64,000 nucleotides of DNA from an uncultured Clostridia bacterium. Lineage in GTDB: Bacteria > Bacillota > Clostridia > Oscillospirales > Acutalibacteraceae. The notes below the pieces were generated by a model that saw only the letters and a list, made by a program, of their open reading frames with translations, had not been told where the DNA came from and made no database searches. This document shows positions 32,744 to 41,916 of the stretch, in pieces. The DNA is taken from assembly GCA_947631945.1 (NCBI GenBank), contig CANRNI010000004.1, positions 1 through 64,000 of the forward strand, given 5' to 3'. The first letter of the stretch is position 1. Each line of letters begins with the position of its first letter. A program made the position numbers and the translations under genes.

Positions 32744-33862
32744 ATGGATAAAAAAATTAAAAAACGCGTTTCGTTTGAACAAATCACAGAGTATGAGCAA
32801 TTGAGCGTTTGTCTTGAAATCATACAAAAAAGCTTTTGGACGGTTGCAGTCGATTTCGGAATCACTCGGGAAAACTGTCCCTCGCACACGGCGTTTATAA
32901 CGCTCGGCAAACTGAAAAGTCAGTTTGATGAAAACAGGCTGATGTTTATTATGAGATATGACGAAAAGCCTGTGGGCTATTTTTCGCTTTGTAAATCGGG
33001 AGAAAGCGATACGGTTTTTGAACTTAATAATCTTTCGGTCCTGCCCGAATGCCGACACATGGGCTTCGGCGGAATGATGATAGACAAAGCGAAGAAAACT
33101 GTAAAAAATCTCGGAGGCGAGAAAATAAATATCGGCATTATCGAAGAAAATGAAATGCTCAAAAATTGGTATAAGAAAAAGGGGTTTGTACATATGGGAA
33201 CAAAAAAATTTCCGCATCTGCCGTTTACAACGGGATTTATGACCAGCGATATTGCGGCGGAGGGAAAAACTGTTACGGCGCGCGAGCATTACGATATGCT
33301 GATTGACGAAAACAGCGACCCCGTTTACGACCCGGAGCCGCTTAAAGAACATATGAATAAATGGGACGGTCAAAGCTTTATTGATGAACTGCGTCTGACT
33401 AAAAATGAAAACGTTCTCGAAATCGGAATCGGTACGGGAAGAATAGCGGTAAGAACTGCTCCGATGTGCAAAAAGCTTACAGGTATAGATATTTCGTCAA
33501 AAACCGCAAAAAGGGCTGAAGAAAATCTTAAAGAATTTTCTAATACGGCCGTTATCCTCGGCGATTTCATGACTTATGAATTTAATGAAAAATTCGACGT
33601 GATATATTCGTCCCTGACTTTTATGCATATTGAGGATAAGCAGTCCGCCGTAAATAAAATCGCGGTTCTTCTTGCACCCGGAGGGCGATTTGTTTTGTCT
33701 GTGGATAAAAATCAATCCGAATTTATTGATATGGGAGAAAGGAAAATAAAAATTTATCCCGATAATCCTTCGGATATCTTAAAATACGCGTCGAACGCCG
33801 GACTTAATGCGGAAAAACATTTTGAGACGGATTTCGCTCATATATTCGTTTTTAGCAATTAG
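32744..33862 (+). CDS. Fused GNAT acetyltransferase and SAM-dependent methyltransferase
   Basis: A 372-residue two-domain protein. Residues 1-170 form a GNAT domain: PVGYFSLCKSGESDTVFELNNLSVLPECRHMGFGGMMID (acetyl-CoA loop) and MLKNWYKKKGFVHMGTKKF. Residues 185-372 form a class I methyltransferase: ENVLEIGIGTGRIAVRTAPM (motif I), LTGIDISSKTAKRAEENL (motif II), FDVIYSSLTFMHI and LLAPGGRFVLSV. The fusion suggests coordinated acetyl and methyl transfer to one substrate, perhaps a small molecule or antibiotic; this is inference. No Shine-Dalgarno sequence is seen before the ATG, only the tail of the inserted element, so expression may have been altered by the insertion. Confidence 0.85.
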   Translation: MDKKIKKRVSFEQITEYEQLSVCLEIIQKSFWTVAVDFGITRENCPSHTAFITLGKLKSQFDENRLMFIMRYDEKPVGYFSLCKSGESDTVFELNNLSVLPECRHMGFGGMMIDKAKKTVKNLGGEKINIGIIEENEMLKNWYKKKGFVHMGTKKFPHLPFTTGFMTSDIAAEGKTVTAREHYDMLIDENSDPVYDPEPLKEHMNKWDGQSFIDELRLTKNENVLEIGIGTGRIAVRTAPMCKKLTGIDISSKTAKRAEENLKEFSNTAVILGDFMTYEFNEKFDVIYSSLTFMHIEDKQSAVNKIAVLLAPGGRFVLSVDKNQSEFIDMGERKIKIYPDNPSDILKYASNAGLNAEKHFETDFAHIFVFSN

Positions 33863-33879
33863 GAGATATGCATACAAGA

Positions 33880-33925
33880 TATGCGGTAAAGGCGGCAGCC
33901 GTTCACTGTGCGGCGCCGCGCTAAA
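33880..33925 (+). repeat. Decayed right half of a MITE-like element
   Basis: GATATGCGGTAAAGGCGGCAGCCGTT… GTGCGGCGCCGCG tracks the right half of the 171-bp family with many substitutions. The left half is missing. Confidence 0.5.
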
Positions 33926-33936
33926 TCATAGCTTAC

Positions 33937-34222
33937 TTAAGGAAACACTGAATAAATCACGCCCTACGGACTGAACGCACATCTTGCCACGATATTTACC
34001 GTTATTTTTGCTAAAAAATCCTTGAAATATGTCAGTATTTCTGCGTCCGCGTCGTCGCAAACTGCATATCGTTCGTTTTCGCCTAACGGCGAAAAGTTCA
34101 CTCGCTCCGTTGCTCCTCCTATCCCCGAAAAGCTGTTAGGCTTTTCGGGGGTTTCCTATAGCTTTCTGACGAAAAACCTCATGGAGCAATCGGCACATTC
34201 GATTTAATTAATGTTTCCTTAA
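33937..34222. repeat. 278-bp second-family MITE-like element with TTAA direct repeats
   Basis: The element at 33941-34218 has imperfect terminal inverted repeats GGAAACACTGAATAAATC and GATTTAATTAATGTTTCC, flanked by TTAA on both sides. Its interior shares the TTTTTGCTAAAAAATCC and CTGACGAAAAA pieces with the 171-bp family, but also holds two strong hairpins: TTCGCC/GGCGAA and CCCCGAAAAGC/GCTTTTCGGGG. Together with the decayed copy before it, this accounts for most of the 383-bp gap between the fusion gene and the M48 protease. Confidence 0.8.
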
Positions 34223-34245
34223 TTGTGATTTACTGTCAAGGATTG

Positions 34246-35349
34246 TTATAAATTCAAAAGTTGTTTCTTTTTTGCGTCAAACTCTTCCTGAGTTATAATC
34301 TCTTCATCAAGAAGTTCCTTATATTTTCGAATTTCGTCTGGCACGGATATTGATATTTCCGGTCTCTCTTCAAATATTGTATCATCCTCTCTTGGCTTTT
34401 TTTTGAACTTCAGAAAATCAAATTTTCCTTTTTCCTTTTTTCCGGGTTGCATCTCGTCGGCTTGCAATTCTTTCTCGGTATTATCTGAAATCTCTTCTGA
34501 TTCCTCCATTTGCTCCGAATGATTTTCAGGAACATATGTACCATTTAAAATACCGATAAATTTTTCCGATTTTGCCCATTCCTCACATTCAAGTGTCCGA
34601 ACAGACATAAAAGGATGTTCCTTATATCTTAATGCAAAAAACTCTAATGTTTTATCCCATTTTGAATTGGACACCATGTCACGATATTCTTTTGCTTGTT
34701 CTATAAAATTTTCTTTATACGCCACAGCAGGGATATCCTTATCAAATCCGGCCAAACGCATACAAACCTCTGACATTTTATCTGAATTACCGTCACATAA
34801 AACAGCGGCACGATCAGCTGACAGTTCACTGCATCTCATCCAGTAGAAAAAAGCAATTTCGAGGGGAATTGACGCTATTCCGCCAAGTCCAAATGGGATT
34901 AAATCAGTTAAAGCTGTGCTTGCTCCGCTCAGTAAGATACTCCCCATTGTGCTGTAAAGCACATGGTGGCATGCAATATGTCCGCACTCGTGGGCAAGTA
35001 CAGTCGGAATCAATTCCTCAGGTAGAGTTTCAAACAATCCTGAGGTTATTACAATAAATGGCTTTGTGTCCCCCGATGTATAAGAGTTGGGCTGGACATT
35101 CAACTCCAAATACAGTTCGGGAATATCAATTCCCAGTTTTTCACAAATAGGAGGCAACATATTATAATACTTTGGCATTTGCTTTTCACTAATTTTTACA
35201 CAGCTTGACATATTGGAAATACGATATTGCCGTTCACTCCATATTTTCATAAATGCCTTTATAAATTGATGAAATCCGGGTATTGTTTTTAATCCTTTCA
35301 TCGCGATTTTGTCGGAATCATGCGTATAATATCTTGCATCGAATGACAT
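34246..35349 (-). CDS. M48 family zinc metalloprotease with a C-terminal SHOCT motif
   Basis: A 367-residue protein. The start at 35349 is set by AAAGGAGAACA immediately upstream; an in-frame ATG 8 codons earlier is rejected. The protease domain contains the zinc-binding HECGH in LIPTVLAHECGHIACHH, followed by small hydrophobic segments (GSILLSGASTALTDLIPFGLGGIASI) and the downstream Glu region CSELSADRAAVLCDG, which provides the third zinc ligand. A charged linker rich in Glu and Lys (about 265-330) leads to a C-terminal SHOCT-like helix pair (EIRKYKELLDEEIITQEEFDAKKKQLL), often an oligomerisation or membrane-associated module. There is no signal peptide. It follows pyrG on the same strand after 71 bases. 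Confidence 0.88.
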   Translation of the reverse strand: MSFDARYYTHDSDKIAMKGLKTIPGFHQFIKAFMKIWSERQYRISNMSSCVKISEKQMPKYYNMLPPICEKLGIDIPELYLELNVQPNSYTSGDTKPFIVITSGLFETLPEELIPTVLAHECGHIACHHVLYSTMGSILLSGASTALTDLIPFGLGGIASIPLEIAFFYWMRCSELSADRAAVLCDGNSDKMSEVCMRLAGFDKDIPAVAYKENFIEQAKEYRDMVSNSKWDKTLEFFALRYKEHPFMSVRTLECEEWAKSEKFIGILNGTYVPENHSEQMEESEEISDNTEKELQADEMQPGKKEKGKFDFLKFKKKPREDDTIFEERPEISISVPDEIRKYKELLDEEIITQEEFDAKKKQLLNL

Positions 35350-35420
35350 ATATTGTTCTCCTTTCGTTTTCAAATTACTGCCATATATGGTTTTGGCATT
35401 TCCATCCGCCGCGTTTTATT

Positions 35421-37028
35421 TTATTTGTTTTCTTTTGCTTTGAGCGAAGCGTTTATAAGTCCCTTGAAAAGAGGGTGCGCTCTGTTAGGACGGCTTTTAA
35501 ATTCGGGGTGGAACTGCACGCCGACAAAGAAATCGTTTTCGGGAATCTCCACGGTTTCCACTATATGCTCGTCCGGCGATGTGCCGCTTATAAAAAGTCC
35601 GTTTTCGGAAAGAATCTCACGGAAATTATTGTTAAATTCGTATCTGTGACGGTGACGCTCATGTATAAGAGTTTCCTCGTAAAGCTTATGCATCATCGTT
35701 CCGGCTTTTATCTTGCACGGATAACTGCCGAGCCTTAAAGTACCGCCCTTGGGTATTTCGTTATTCTGGTCCGGCATAAAGTCAATGACGTTATTTTTTG
35801 TGATTTCGTCAAATTCGCCCGAATTTGCGTCTTTAAGTCCGCACACGTTCCTCGCGAACTCGATAACCGCTATCTGCATTCCAAGACAAATCCCGAGATA
35901 AGGCACGTTATTTTCTCTCGCGTATTTGCAGGCGAGTATCTTGCCCTCGGTTCCTCTGTTGCCGAAGCCTCCGGGAATAAGTATCCCGTCAACCTTTGAA
36001 AGAATCTCTATGTAGTTTTCCGCCGTTATGCATTCGGAGTCTATCCACTCTATTTCAACGCTTGAATCGGCTTCATAGCCCGCATGTCTCAGTGCCTCGG
36101 CTACAGACAGATAAGCGTCGTGCAGTTGGACATATTTGCCGACAAGACCTATCGTGCAGGTCTTTGAGCGGTTATGTATCCTGTCTATCATCGCTTTCCA
36201 TTCGGTAAGATCGGGTTCGGGAACGTTCAGATTAAGCTCGCGGCAGACTATATCCGAAAGATGGCTCTCCTCAAGCATTAAAGGAGCTTCATAAAGCACA
36301 GGCACCGTCTGATTCGGAATAACGCAGTCCTTTTTGATATTGCAGAAAAGAGAAATTTTATTAAAAATACTGTCCGGCATAGGAACGTCGCAGCGCAGTA
36401 CGATAATATTCGGGAAAATGCCCATGCCCTGCAATTCCTTAACCGAATGTTGAGTTGGTTTTGACTTATGCTCGTCCGAACCGCTGATATACGGTACAAG
36501 CGTTACATGAATAAAAAGACTGTTGCCGGCACCTTGTTCAAGTCCCACCTGACGTATAGCCTCAAGGAACGGCTGGCTTTCTATATCGCCGACAGTACCG
36601 CCTATTTCGGTAATCACGATATCTGCGTCCGACTTTTTGCCGACGTTATATATAAACGATTTGATTTCGTTTGTAATATGCGGAATGACCTGAACGGTCT
36701 GTCCGAGATATTCCCCGTTTCTTTCCTTATTTAATACGTTCCAGTAAACTTTGCCCGTTGTGAGATTTGAATATTTATTAAGGTCCTCGTCTATAAATCT
36801 CTCGTAGTGACCGAGGTCGAGATCCGTTTCCGCTCCGTCCTCGGTAACGTACACTTCGCCGTGCTGATACGGGCTCATGGTCCCGGGGTCTACATTTATG
36901 TACGGGTCGAGCTTCTGCGCCGCAACTTTAAGTCCTCTTGCCTTCAGAAGTCTGCCGAGTGAGGCCGCTGTTATTCCCTTGCCCAGCCCCGATACAACTC
37001 CTCCCGTAACGAAAATATACTTTGGCAT
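35421..37028 (-). CDS. pyrG: CTP synthase
   Basis: A 535-residue enzyme that aminates UTP to CTP with ATP and glutamine, the last step of pyrimidine nucleotide synthesis. The ATG at 37028 is chosen because AAGGAG precedes it and the sequence then begins [18 protein letters not shown], the universal family start; the open frame extends 54 codons further but shows no coding character. The synthetase domain includes [20 protein letters not shown] and [13 protein letters not shown]. The glutaminase domain has the nucleophile Cys381 in YLGICLGMQ and the His-Glu pair in [11 protein letters not shown]. Length is normal. It is transcribed divergently from the phosphotransferase gene. Confidence 0.97.
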   Translation of the reverse strand: MPKYIFVTGGVVSGLGKGITAASLGRLLKARGLKVAAQKLDPYINVDPGTMSPYQHGEVYVTEDGAETDLDLGHYERFIDEDLNKYSNLTTGKVYWNVLNKERNGEYLGQTVQVIPHITNEIKSFIYNVGKKSDADIVITEIGGTVGDIESQPFLEAIRQVGLEQGAGNSLFIHVTLVPYISGSDEHKSKPTQHSVKELQGMGIFPNIIVLRCDVPMPDSIFNKISLFCNIKKDCVIPNQTVPVLYEAPLMLEESHLSDIVCRELNLNVPEPDLTEWKAMIDRIHNRSKTCTIGLVGKYVQLHDAYLSVAEALRHAGYEADSSVEIEWIDSECITAENYIEILSKVDGILIPGGFGNRGTEGKILACKYARENNVPYLGICLGMQIAVIEFARNVCGLKDANSGEFDEITKNNVIDFMPDQNNEIPKGGTLRLGSYPCKIKAGTMMHKLYEETLIHERHRHRYEFNNNFREILSENGLFISGTSPDEHIVETVEIPENDFFVGVQFHPEFKSRPNRAHPLFKGLINASLKAKENK

Positions 37029-37125
37029 AAGAGTTCTCCTTTCACACATCAAAAAACATACAAATAAAATTATACCGTAACGGCAAAAGGAAATCAAGGG
37101 AAAAAGAAAATAAAATACCGGAAAG

Positions 37126-37155
37126 TTGACACAATTCTTAAAATTGTGATATAAT
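37126..37155 (+). promoter_or_regulatory. Predicted sigma-A promoter for the phosphotransferase gene
   Basis: TTGACA (37126-37131), an 18-bp spacer and TATAAT (37150-37155), 35 bases before the ATG. The spacer contains a small palindrome, CAATTCTTAAAATTG, which could be an operator. Confidence 0.7.
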
Positions 37156-37189
37156 CGAAAAAATTCAGTTTTCCTAAGGAGAAAAATCA

Positions 37190-38101
37190 ATGACGGATTT
37201 TTCGTTTTTGCCTGTAAAAATCAATAAAAGCGAACCTTTGTTGAAAGGCTGGTCAAGCGATAAAAAATACCGCCTTTCTTCCGTCGGCGGAGAAAATTAC
37301 CTTTTGCGTATTTCGGACGGAGAGCTTTTTGATAAAAAGAAAAAACAGTTTGAACTGCTTAAAAAGATTGAAAAGCTCGGAATCAACGCGTCGAAGCCCG
37401 TATGCTTCGGGACGCTTTCCGACGGGAGCGTTTATACGCTTCTGACTTGGCTAGACGGCTATGACGCGGAGCAGGTTCTTTCCGATATGGAGCCTGAAAG
37501 CGCGTATTCTCTCGGAGTTGACGCCGGACGGACTATGAAAAAGCTTCACGGCGTTGATATTGTTACGGACAGATTTTCATGGTGGGAGCATTACAAGGCA
37601 AAAATTGAAAGAAAAATCCGTAATTTCAGGGAAAATGCCGTCAAGCTTCCGAAAAAGGAGCTTGTAATTGAATTTGTTCTTGATAATATGAAATTTGCCG
37701 AGGACCGTCCTGTGCTTTTTCAGCATGGGGATTATCACTGCGGAAATATGATTGTTAACAGCAAGAGAAACAAAATAGGCATAATTGATTTTGATAAAAA
37801 CGGAATCGCCGACCCGTACGACGAATTTAAATGCTTCTGCTGGAACGTATACGCGAATCCCGATTTTGAAAACGGAATAATAAACGGTTATTTTGACGGA
37901 AATATACCTAAGGACTTCTGGAATATTTTGTCGCTTTATGCCGCCGAGTCTCTGCTCGGTCATATAACGTGGGCAATGCGTTTCGGCGAAAAAGAAATCG
38001 AAACGGCAAAAAAAGTCTATAACGATATGCTCATATGGTTTGATGATTTCAATACGATAATACCGAAATGGTACGCAGATTCGCCGCGCAACAAATCATA
38101 G
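37190..38101 (+). CDS. Aminoglycoside phosphotransferase (APH)-family kinase
   Basis: A 303-residue protein-kinase-like small-molecule phosphotransferase. The catalytic loop is [14 protein letters not shown] (catalytic Asp, Asn) and the metal-binding motif is [18 protein letters not shown]. The N-terminal lobe begins with [11 protein letters not shown], with the ATP-binding lysine region less obvious. Members of this family phosphorylate antibiotics, choline, sugars or other metabolites, and the sequence does not tell which. The [14 protein letters not shown] version is common in Clostridial housekeeping members rather than in known resistance enzymes, so a resistance role should not be assumed. 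AAGGAG lies 9 bases before the ATG. It is a single gene with its own promoter. Confidence 0.85.
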   Translation: MTDFSFLPVKINKSEPLLKGWSSDKKYRLSSVGGENYLLRISDGELFDKKKKQFELLKKIEKLGINASKPVCFGTLSDGSVYTLLTWLDGYDAEQVLSDMEPESAYSLGVDAGRTMKKLHGVDIVTDRFSWWEHYKAKIERKIRNFRENAVKLPKKELVIEFVLDNMKFAEDRPVLFQHGDYHCGNMIVNSKRNKIGIIDFDKNGIADPYDEFKCFCWNVYANPDFENGIINGYFDGNIPKDFWNILSLYAAESLLGHITWAMRFGEKEIETAKKVYNDMLIWFDDFNTIIPKWYADSPRNKS

Positions 38102-38170
38102 CGCGGTATTTTTATAAAAAATATTGATGTTTTTCCGTATTTATGTTTACATATATTCGGGGTGATTATT

Positions 38171-39616
38171 GTGACAAAAATATCTAAGACAATAAAGAAG
38201 CTCAGAATCGCAAACGGTCTTACACAGAACGCGCTTGCGGAAAAACTGTTTGTTACAAGGCAGACCGTTTCAAGCTGGGAAACGGGACGTACTCAGCCGG
38301 ATATCGAAACTCTTACAAAGCTCGCCGAAGTTTTCGGAGCGACGGCTGAAGAGATTATTTACGGAGAAATTAAAAATCCCGACCCAAAAGCGGAAAAGGA
38401 AAAATCGAGAAAATTTATCACTGTTATATTCGCCGTGATTGCGTCGCTGCTTGTCGGTTCGGGCTTTTTAATTATCTTCATAACAGGCTGGGAAGAATTC
38501 CCTGTACCGCTTAAAACAATATTCGCGTTCGTTCCGATATTGTTGGGACAGTCTGCGGCGTTATATACTTACATAAAAAAGCGCGAAAGCGTCGCATGGC
38601 GCGAAGGAGCGTCCGTGCTGCTTTGTGCGGGAATAGCCGGAACTGTTGCAATGGTGGACAGTATTTACGATTTAAGTCCCGGCTTTGGAGATTGTATGCT
38701 TATAGACGCGCTGCTTATTCTTCCGATAATTTACATTTTTGACGCCGCCGTTCCTTTGATATTTTATTATGTATCGTCAATTTATTTTGGAATTGAAATT
38801 ATGGAAAATTTCCGATTTGAGTTTGATTTTTTTACGGCGTACATTGTCACAACAATTCTTTTGATGCTCGGTTTCGGGTATGTTTTTATGAACAGAGAAA
38901 AAAAGAATGACGCGCGTCATATATATACTGTATGGATTTCGGCCGCCGCCGCGACAGTCACGACCGTTTTATTCATGCTGTTTTCTGATTTGAGCGTTGT
39001 TGTAACGGTTGGAATAATCACGGTTTTCTTTATAGGTATGTATGTTTTCGATAAAAACGTATGCAAATACTATCCTTTTGAGATAATGGGAACTCTCGGC
39101 ATTGCGGGAGCTTCTGTCGCCGAGGTATTCATAAGCAATCCGGAAAACTACTCATCAGATTATAATTACGGTAAAACGGAATTTTTATACATGCTCATTC
39201 CCATACTCTTTACTGTCAGCGTAATAATATTTGTTATTGCAAGACGCGGATTTTTTAAGGGAGATTTCCCGAAAACATTGGTTGTAGTCTGCGCGTTTTT
39301 ATGTTCTTTTACAGAAATAATTTCGTATTTCACGAATTCAATGGGAAAAGAGTATGTGTTTGTTATATTGTTTGCCTTGACTTTTGCTCAGGCAATCGCT
39401 CTTATTGTAAAGGGCGCGCTGTTGTTTAAATTTGTTACCCTTAATATAGGACTTTTGCTTATCGCGGTGCTTACCGCTTATATCCTGATAGGTTTGAATA
39501 TCGAGGCTTTGTATATGGGCGCATTGTTCATACTGCTCGGAGTTGTTTTATTCATTGTAAATTTCTTTATTTCGAGAAAAGCAAAGAAAATAAGGGAGGC
39601 GGACAGAAATGCTTAA
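38171..39616 (+). CDS. XRE-type HTH regulator fused to a multi-pass membrane domain
   Basis: A 481-residue protein. Residues 1-65 form a Cro/CI helix-turn-helix: KTIKKLRIANGLTQNALAEKLFVTRQTVSSWETGRTQPDIETLTKLAEVF. After a charged linker, about 12 hydrophobic segments fill residues 85-475 in a DUF2157-like pattern. Such fusions are thought to sense a membrane or solute signal and control adjacent genes. GTG starts at 38171 or 38162 are both possible; GGGGTGAT suits the 38171 start better. The small membrane-anchored protein gene downstream overlaps it by 8 bases, so the pair is co-expressed and may act together. Confidence 0.82.
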   Translation: MTKISKTIKKLRIANGLTQNALAEKLFVTRQTVSSWETGRTQPDIETLTKLAEVFGATAEEIIYGEIKNPDPKAEKEKSRKFITVIFAVIASLLVGSGFLIIFITGWEEFPVPLKTIFAFVPILLGQSAALYTYIKKRESVAWREGASVLLCAGIAGTVAMVDSIYDLSPGFGDCMLIDALLILPIIYIFDAAVPLIFYYVSSIYFGIEIMENFRFEFDFFTAYIVTTILLMLGFGYVFMNREKKNDARHIYTVWISAAAATVTTVLFMLFSDLSVVVTVGIITVFFIGMYVFDKNVCKYYPFEIMGTLGIAGASVAEVFISNPENYSSDYNYGKTEFLYMLIPILFTVSVIIFVIARRGFFKGDFPKTLVVVCAFLCSFTEIISYFTNSMGKEYVFVILFALTFAQAIALIVKGALLFKFVTLNIGLLLIAVLTAYILIGLNIEALYMGALFILLGVVLFIVNFFISRKAKKIREADRNA

Positions 39617-40271
39617 AATATTTGAAAAACACGGATTTAAAATGCTTGTTGTCGTTATTGCTGTTCAATTGCTTGTTCCCGTCGGCATGATAATCGGTGT
39701 TTCTGTTGTGAACGCGCGGATACTGACATACGGTAAGGAGTATTATTTCAAAATAGATTCTTTATTTTTAAGCGACGGAAGTTTATCTTTTTCACTTACG
39801 GAGGAAAATAAACTTTACAACGGATACGGCGGTTACACGGAAATTCATACGGACGCCAACGGCTTCGCCGTAACGGAGGAAAATAAACTTTACAACGGAT
39901 ACGGCGTTTACACGGAAATTCATACGGACGCCGACGGCTTCGCCGTAATTGAAAAGACAAATAAAAAACCCGACGGTCAATCATATATAAAGCCACACAG
40001 GTATCATTTGCTGGATTCTTACGAATACCGCGCAGATTTTGGTAGCGTTGATTTACCGAAATGTGTGTATATGGATAAAAGGGACGGTATATTGCCGTAC
40101 AAAAACATTGATGAAGTTAATTACGGTTACGCGTATTTATATTATCACGACGCATATGCCGAAATATATGTTTATAATGGGGAAGCAAGGCTAAAAGCTG
40201 TGTATATAGACGGTTCGCCGTTGGAGAAGTATTTTGAAAATATTTTTTTTAAAGAAACACCGAGCAATTAA
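39609..40271 (+). CDS. Membrane-anchored GDYXXLXY-like protein with a tandem 25-residue duplication
   Basis: A 220-residue protein with one N-terminal membrane helix (about 12-30, MLVVVIAVQLLVPVGMIIGV) and an outside domain beginning LTYGKEYYFKIDSLF, reminiscent of GDYXXLXY-domain proteins that often follow DUF2157-like membrane proteins. That assignment is tentative, since the signature itself is not clear. Residues 64-88 and 89-113 are a nearly exact duplication (TEENKLYNGYG… …DGFAV) differing at two DNA positions in 75. The last residues (KETPSN and the TAA stop) are read from a decayed repeat-element end. It overlaps the HTH-membrane gene by 8 bases. Confidence 0.75.
   Translation: MLKIFEKHGFKMLVVVIAVQLLVPVGMIIGVSVVNARILTYGKEYYFKIDSLFLSDGSLSFSLTEENKLYNGYGGYTEIHTDANGFAVTEENKLYNGYGVYTEIHTDADGFAVIEKTNKKPDGQSYIKPHRYHLLDSYEYRADFGSVDLPKCVYMDKRDGILPYKNIDEVNYGYAYLYYHDAYAEIYVYNGEARLKAVYIDGSPLEKYFENIFFKETPSN
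39798..39947 (+). repeat. In-frame 75-bp tandem duplication within a coding gene
   Basis: Units 39798-39872 and 39873-39947 differ at two positions (GGCGGTTAC versus GGCGTTTAC, and GCCAAC versus GCCGAC), adding 25 residues in frame to the GDYXXLXY-like protein. Confidence 0.92.
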
Positions 40272-40317
40272 CGGCTACTGCGTATCCGCAAAACAAAATC
40301 CAATAGGTATTGCCCGA
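40252..40317 (-). repeat. Decayed short copy of the MITE-like element
   Basis: The left part (GAAACACCGAGCAATTAACGGCTACTGCG) matches the reverse-oriented element start (GGCAACACCGCACAATTAACGGC), and the right part keeps GGTATTGCC (40306-40314). It provides the end of the preceding gene. The remaining gap to 40482 contains AT-rich sequence with TTTAATC motifs like those of family-2 ends, and no gene. Confidence 0.55.
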
Positions 40318-40482
40318 ATTATCTTGTAAAACCAAAACCGTTCTGATATAATTGATATAATCTCTTATTTAATCAAGGCTAATATTTAATCACGGCTAAC
40401 GCCTTGACGCACAACTTGTTCCCATAGTTCCCATATATATCAGATTAAATCGGAGATTCCCTAAAACAAAGGAGATAATACT

Positions 40483-41916
40483 ATGAAGCTTTCGCTTATT
40501 CCGTTTCCCGAAAAAATCGAATATCTGAAAGGTTTTACAAACGCCGGCGCAAAGACAGAAATAATATCCGACCGGTCTGTTGATAAAGAGGGCTTTATCA
40601 TTGATATAAACGGAGGAGTAACAATAAGAGCGTCGTCGGATGCGGGAATTTTTTACGCTCAAAAGGCGCTCGGTCAGATAAAATTTCAATGCGGACAGAA
40701 TTTGCAGAACGTACATATAGAGGATTCTCCGAGATACCGTTACAGGGCGTTTATGATAGATTCCTGCCGTCATTTCGTATCGGTTAAGGAAATTAAAAAG
40801 ATGATTGAATACTGCGCTTTGCTCAGGTTCAGCGTTTTTCACTGGCATTTATCGGACGACCAGGGCTGGCGTCCCGAACTGGAAGAAATGCCCGAGCTTG
40901 TTGAAATCGGCTCTGTAAGATATGAAAATCATTTCGGAAGAGAACAAAATGAAAAAATTCATGCGGGCTTTTACACAAAAGCTCAAATGAAAGATATCAT
41001 AAATTTCGCTCATGAACGTCATATGACGGTAGTCCCCCAAATAGATATGCCCGGACACTCCTCCGCTTTGCTCAAGGCGGTACCGAGTCTTGTCTGCGGA
41101 GACAAAAAGGTGGAAATCAAGACAAGTCCGGGAATATTCAAGGATATAATTTGCGCCGGAAATGAGAAAAACTATGAAACTCTGTTTCGTATTCTCGACG
41201 GCATATGCGAAATTTTTACCGATGAGTATGTACATATCGGCGGCGACGAGGTCCCCAAAAATCAATGGACGGAATGTCCCAATTGTCAGGAAAGAATCAA
41301 GAACGAGGGACTTAAAAACGAGGAAGAATTGCAGGGGTATTTTATTAACAGGATTGCCGGATATCTCGCTTCAAAGGGTAAAAAAGCCATAACGTGGAAC
41401 GAGAGCCTTAAAAGCGGAATACTCGACGAAAATATAACGGTCCAGATGTGGATGGATCCAAAGAAGCTTTGCAATAAGAGTCCGAACAGAATGATAGCGA
41501 GTGATTTTTACCATTATTACGTCGATTATCCGTATGCGATGACGCCGCTTAAAAAGGTCTATAATTACGAACCGATTATAAACGGAAACGTTATCGGTAT
41601 CGACACTCCTGTTTGGACCGAATATATTTATGATTTCGGCAGAATGGAATATATGTGTTTCCCGAGATTCATAGCGGCGGCTCAGACCGCGTGGAGCAAA
41701 AACAAACCTGCGTATTCTCAGTTTAAAAATGAGCTTAAAGAGCTTATGCCTTATTTCGGAATTAAAAACGCGGCAAAGCCCGATGAGTGGGACCCTCCGG
41801 CATATTCAAGAATTTTCGGGATAATAAAACATTTCGGAGCTGTCTCTCCGAATAAAATCGTCAGAAATATATTTAAGGCAACACCGCATAATTATTGTCG
41901 TGCAGATGTGCCATGA
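40483..41916 (+). CDS. GH20 beta-N-acetylhexosaminidase
   Basis: A 477-residue cytoplasmic glycosidase that removes terminal beta-linked GlcNAc or GalNAc, from host glycans, chitobiose or recycled cell wall. The N-terminal GH20b domain (1-80) precedes the barrel: YRYRAFMIDSCRHFVSVKEIKKMIEYCALLRFSVFHWHLSDDQGWRPEL, the substrate-assisted catalytic pair Asp255-Glu256 in HIGGDEVPK, and TVQMWMDPKK. There is no signal peptide. AAAGGAG lies 8 bases before the ATG. The last residues (ATPHNYCRADVP) and the TGA are encoded by the MITE-like element inserted at 41877; the catalytic domain is complete before that, so activity is probably retained. Confidence 0.93.
   Translation: MKLSLIPFPEKIEYLKGFTNAGAKTEIISDRSVDKEGFIIDINGGVTIRASSDAGIFYAQKALGQIKFQCGQNLQNVHIEDSPRYRYRAFMIDSCRHFVSVKEIKKMIEYCALLRFSVFHWHLSDDQGWRPELEEMPELVEIGSVRYENHFGREQNEKIHAGFYTKAQMKDIINFAHERHMTVVPQIDMPGHSSALLKAVPSLVCGDKKVEIKTSPGIFKDIICAGNEKNYETLFRILDGICEIFTDEYVHIGGDEVPKNQWTECPNCQERIKNEGLKNEEELQGYFINRIAGYLASKGKKAITWNESLKSGILDENITVQMWMDPKKLCNKSPNRMIASDFYHYYVDYPYAMTPLKKVYNYEPIINGNVIGIDTPVWTEYIYDFGRMEYMCFPRFIAAAQTAWSKNKPAYSQFKNELKELMPYFGIKNAAKPDEWDPPAYSRIFGIIKHFGAVSPNKIVRNIFKATPHNYCRADVP

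Noticed and set aside
37029..37190. 54-codon extension of CTP synthase
   Set aside because: The universal [10 protein letters not shown] start lies at 37028 directly after AAGGAG, and the extension runs through the divergent promoter region.
37190..38101. Antibiotic resistance gene call for the APH-family kinase
   Set aside because: Only family motifs are present. The loop sequence resembles general Clostridial metabolite kinases, and there is no mobile or resistance context.
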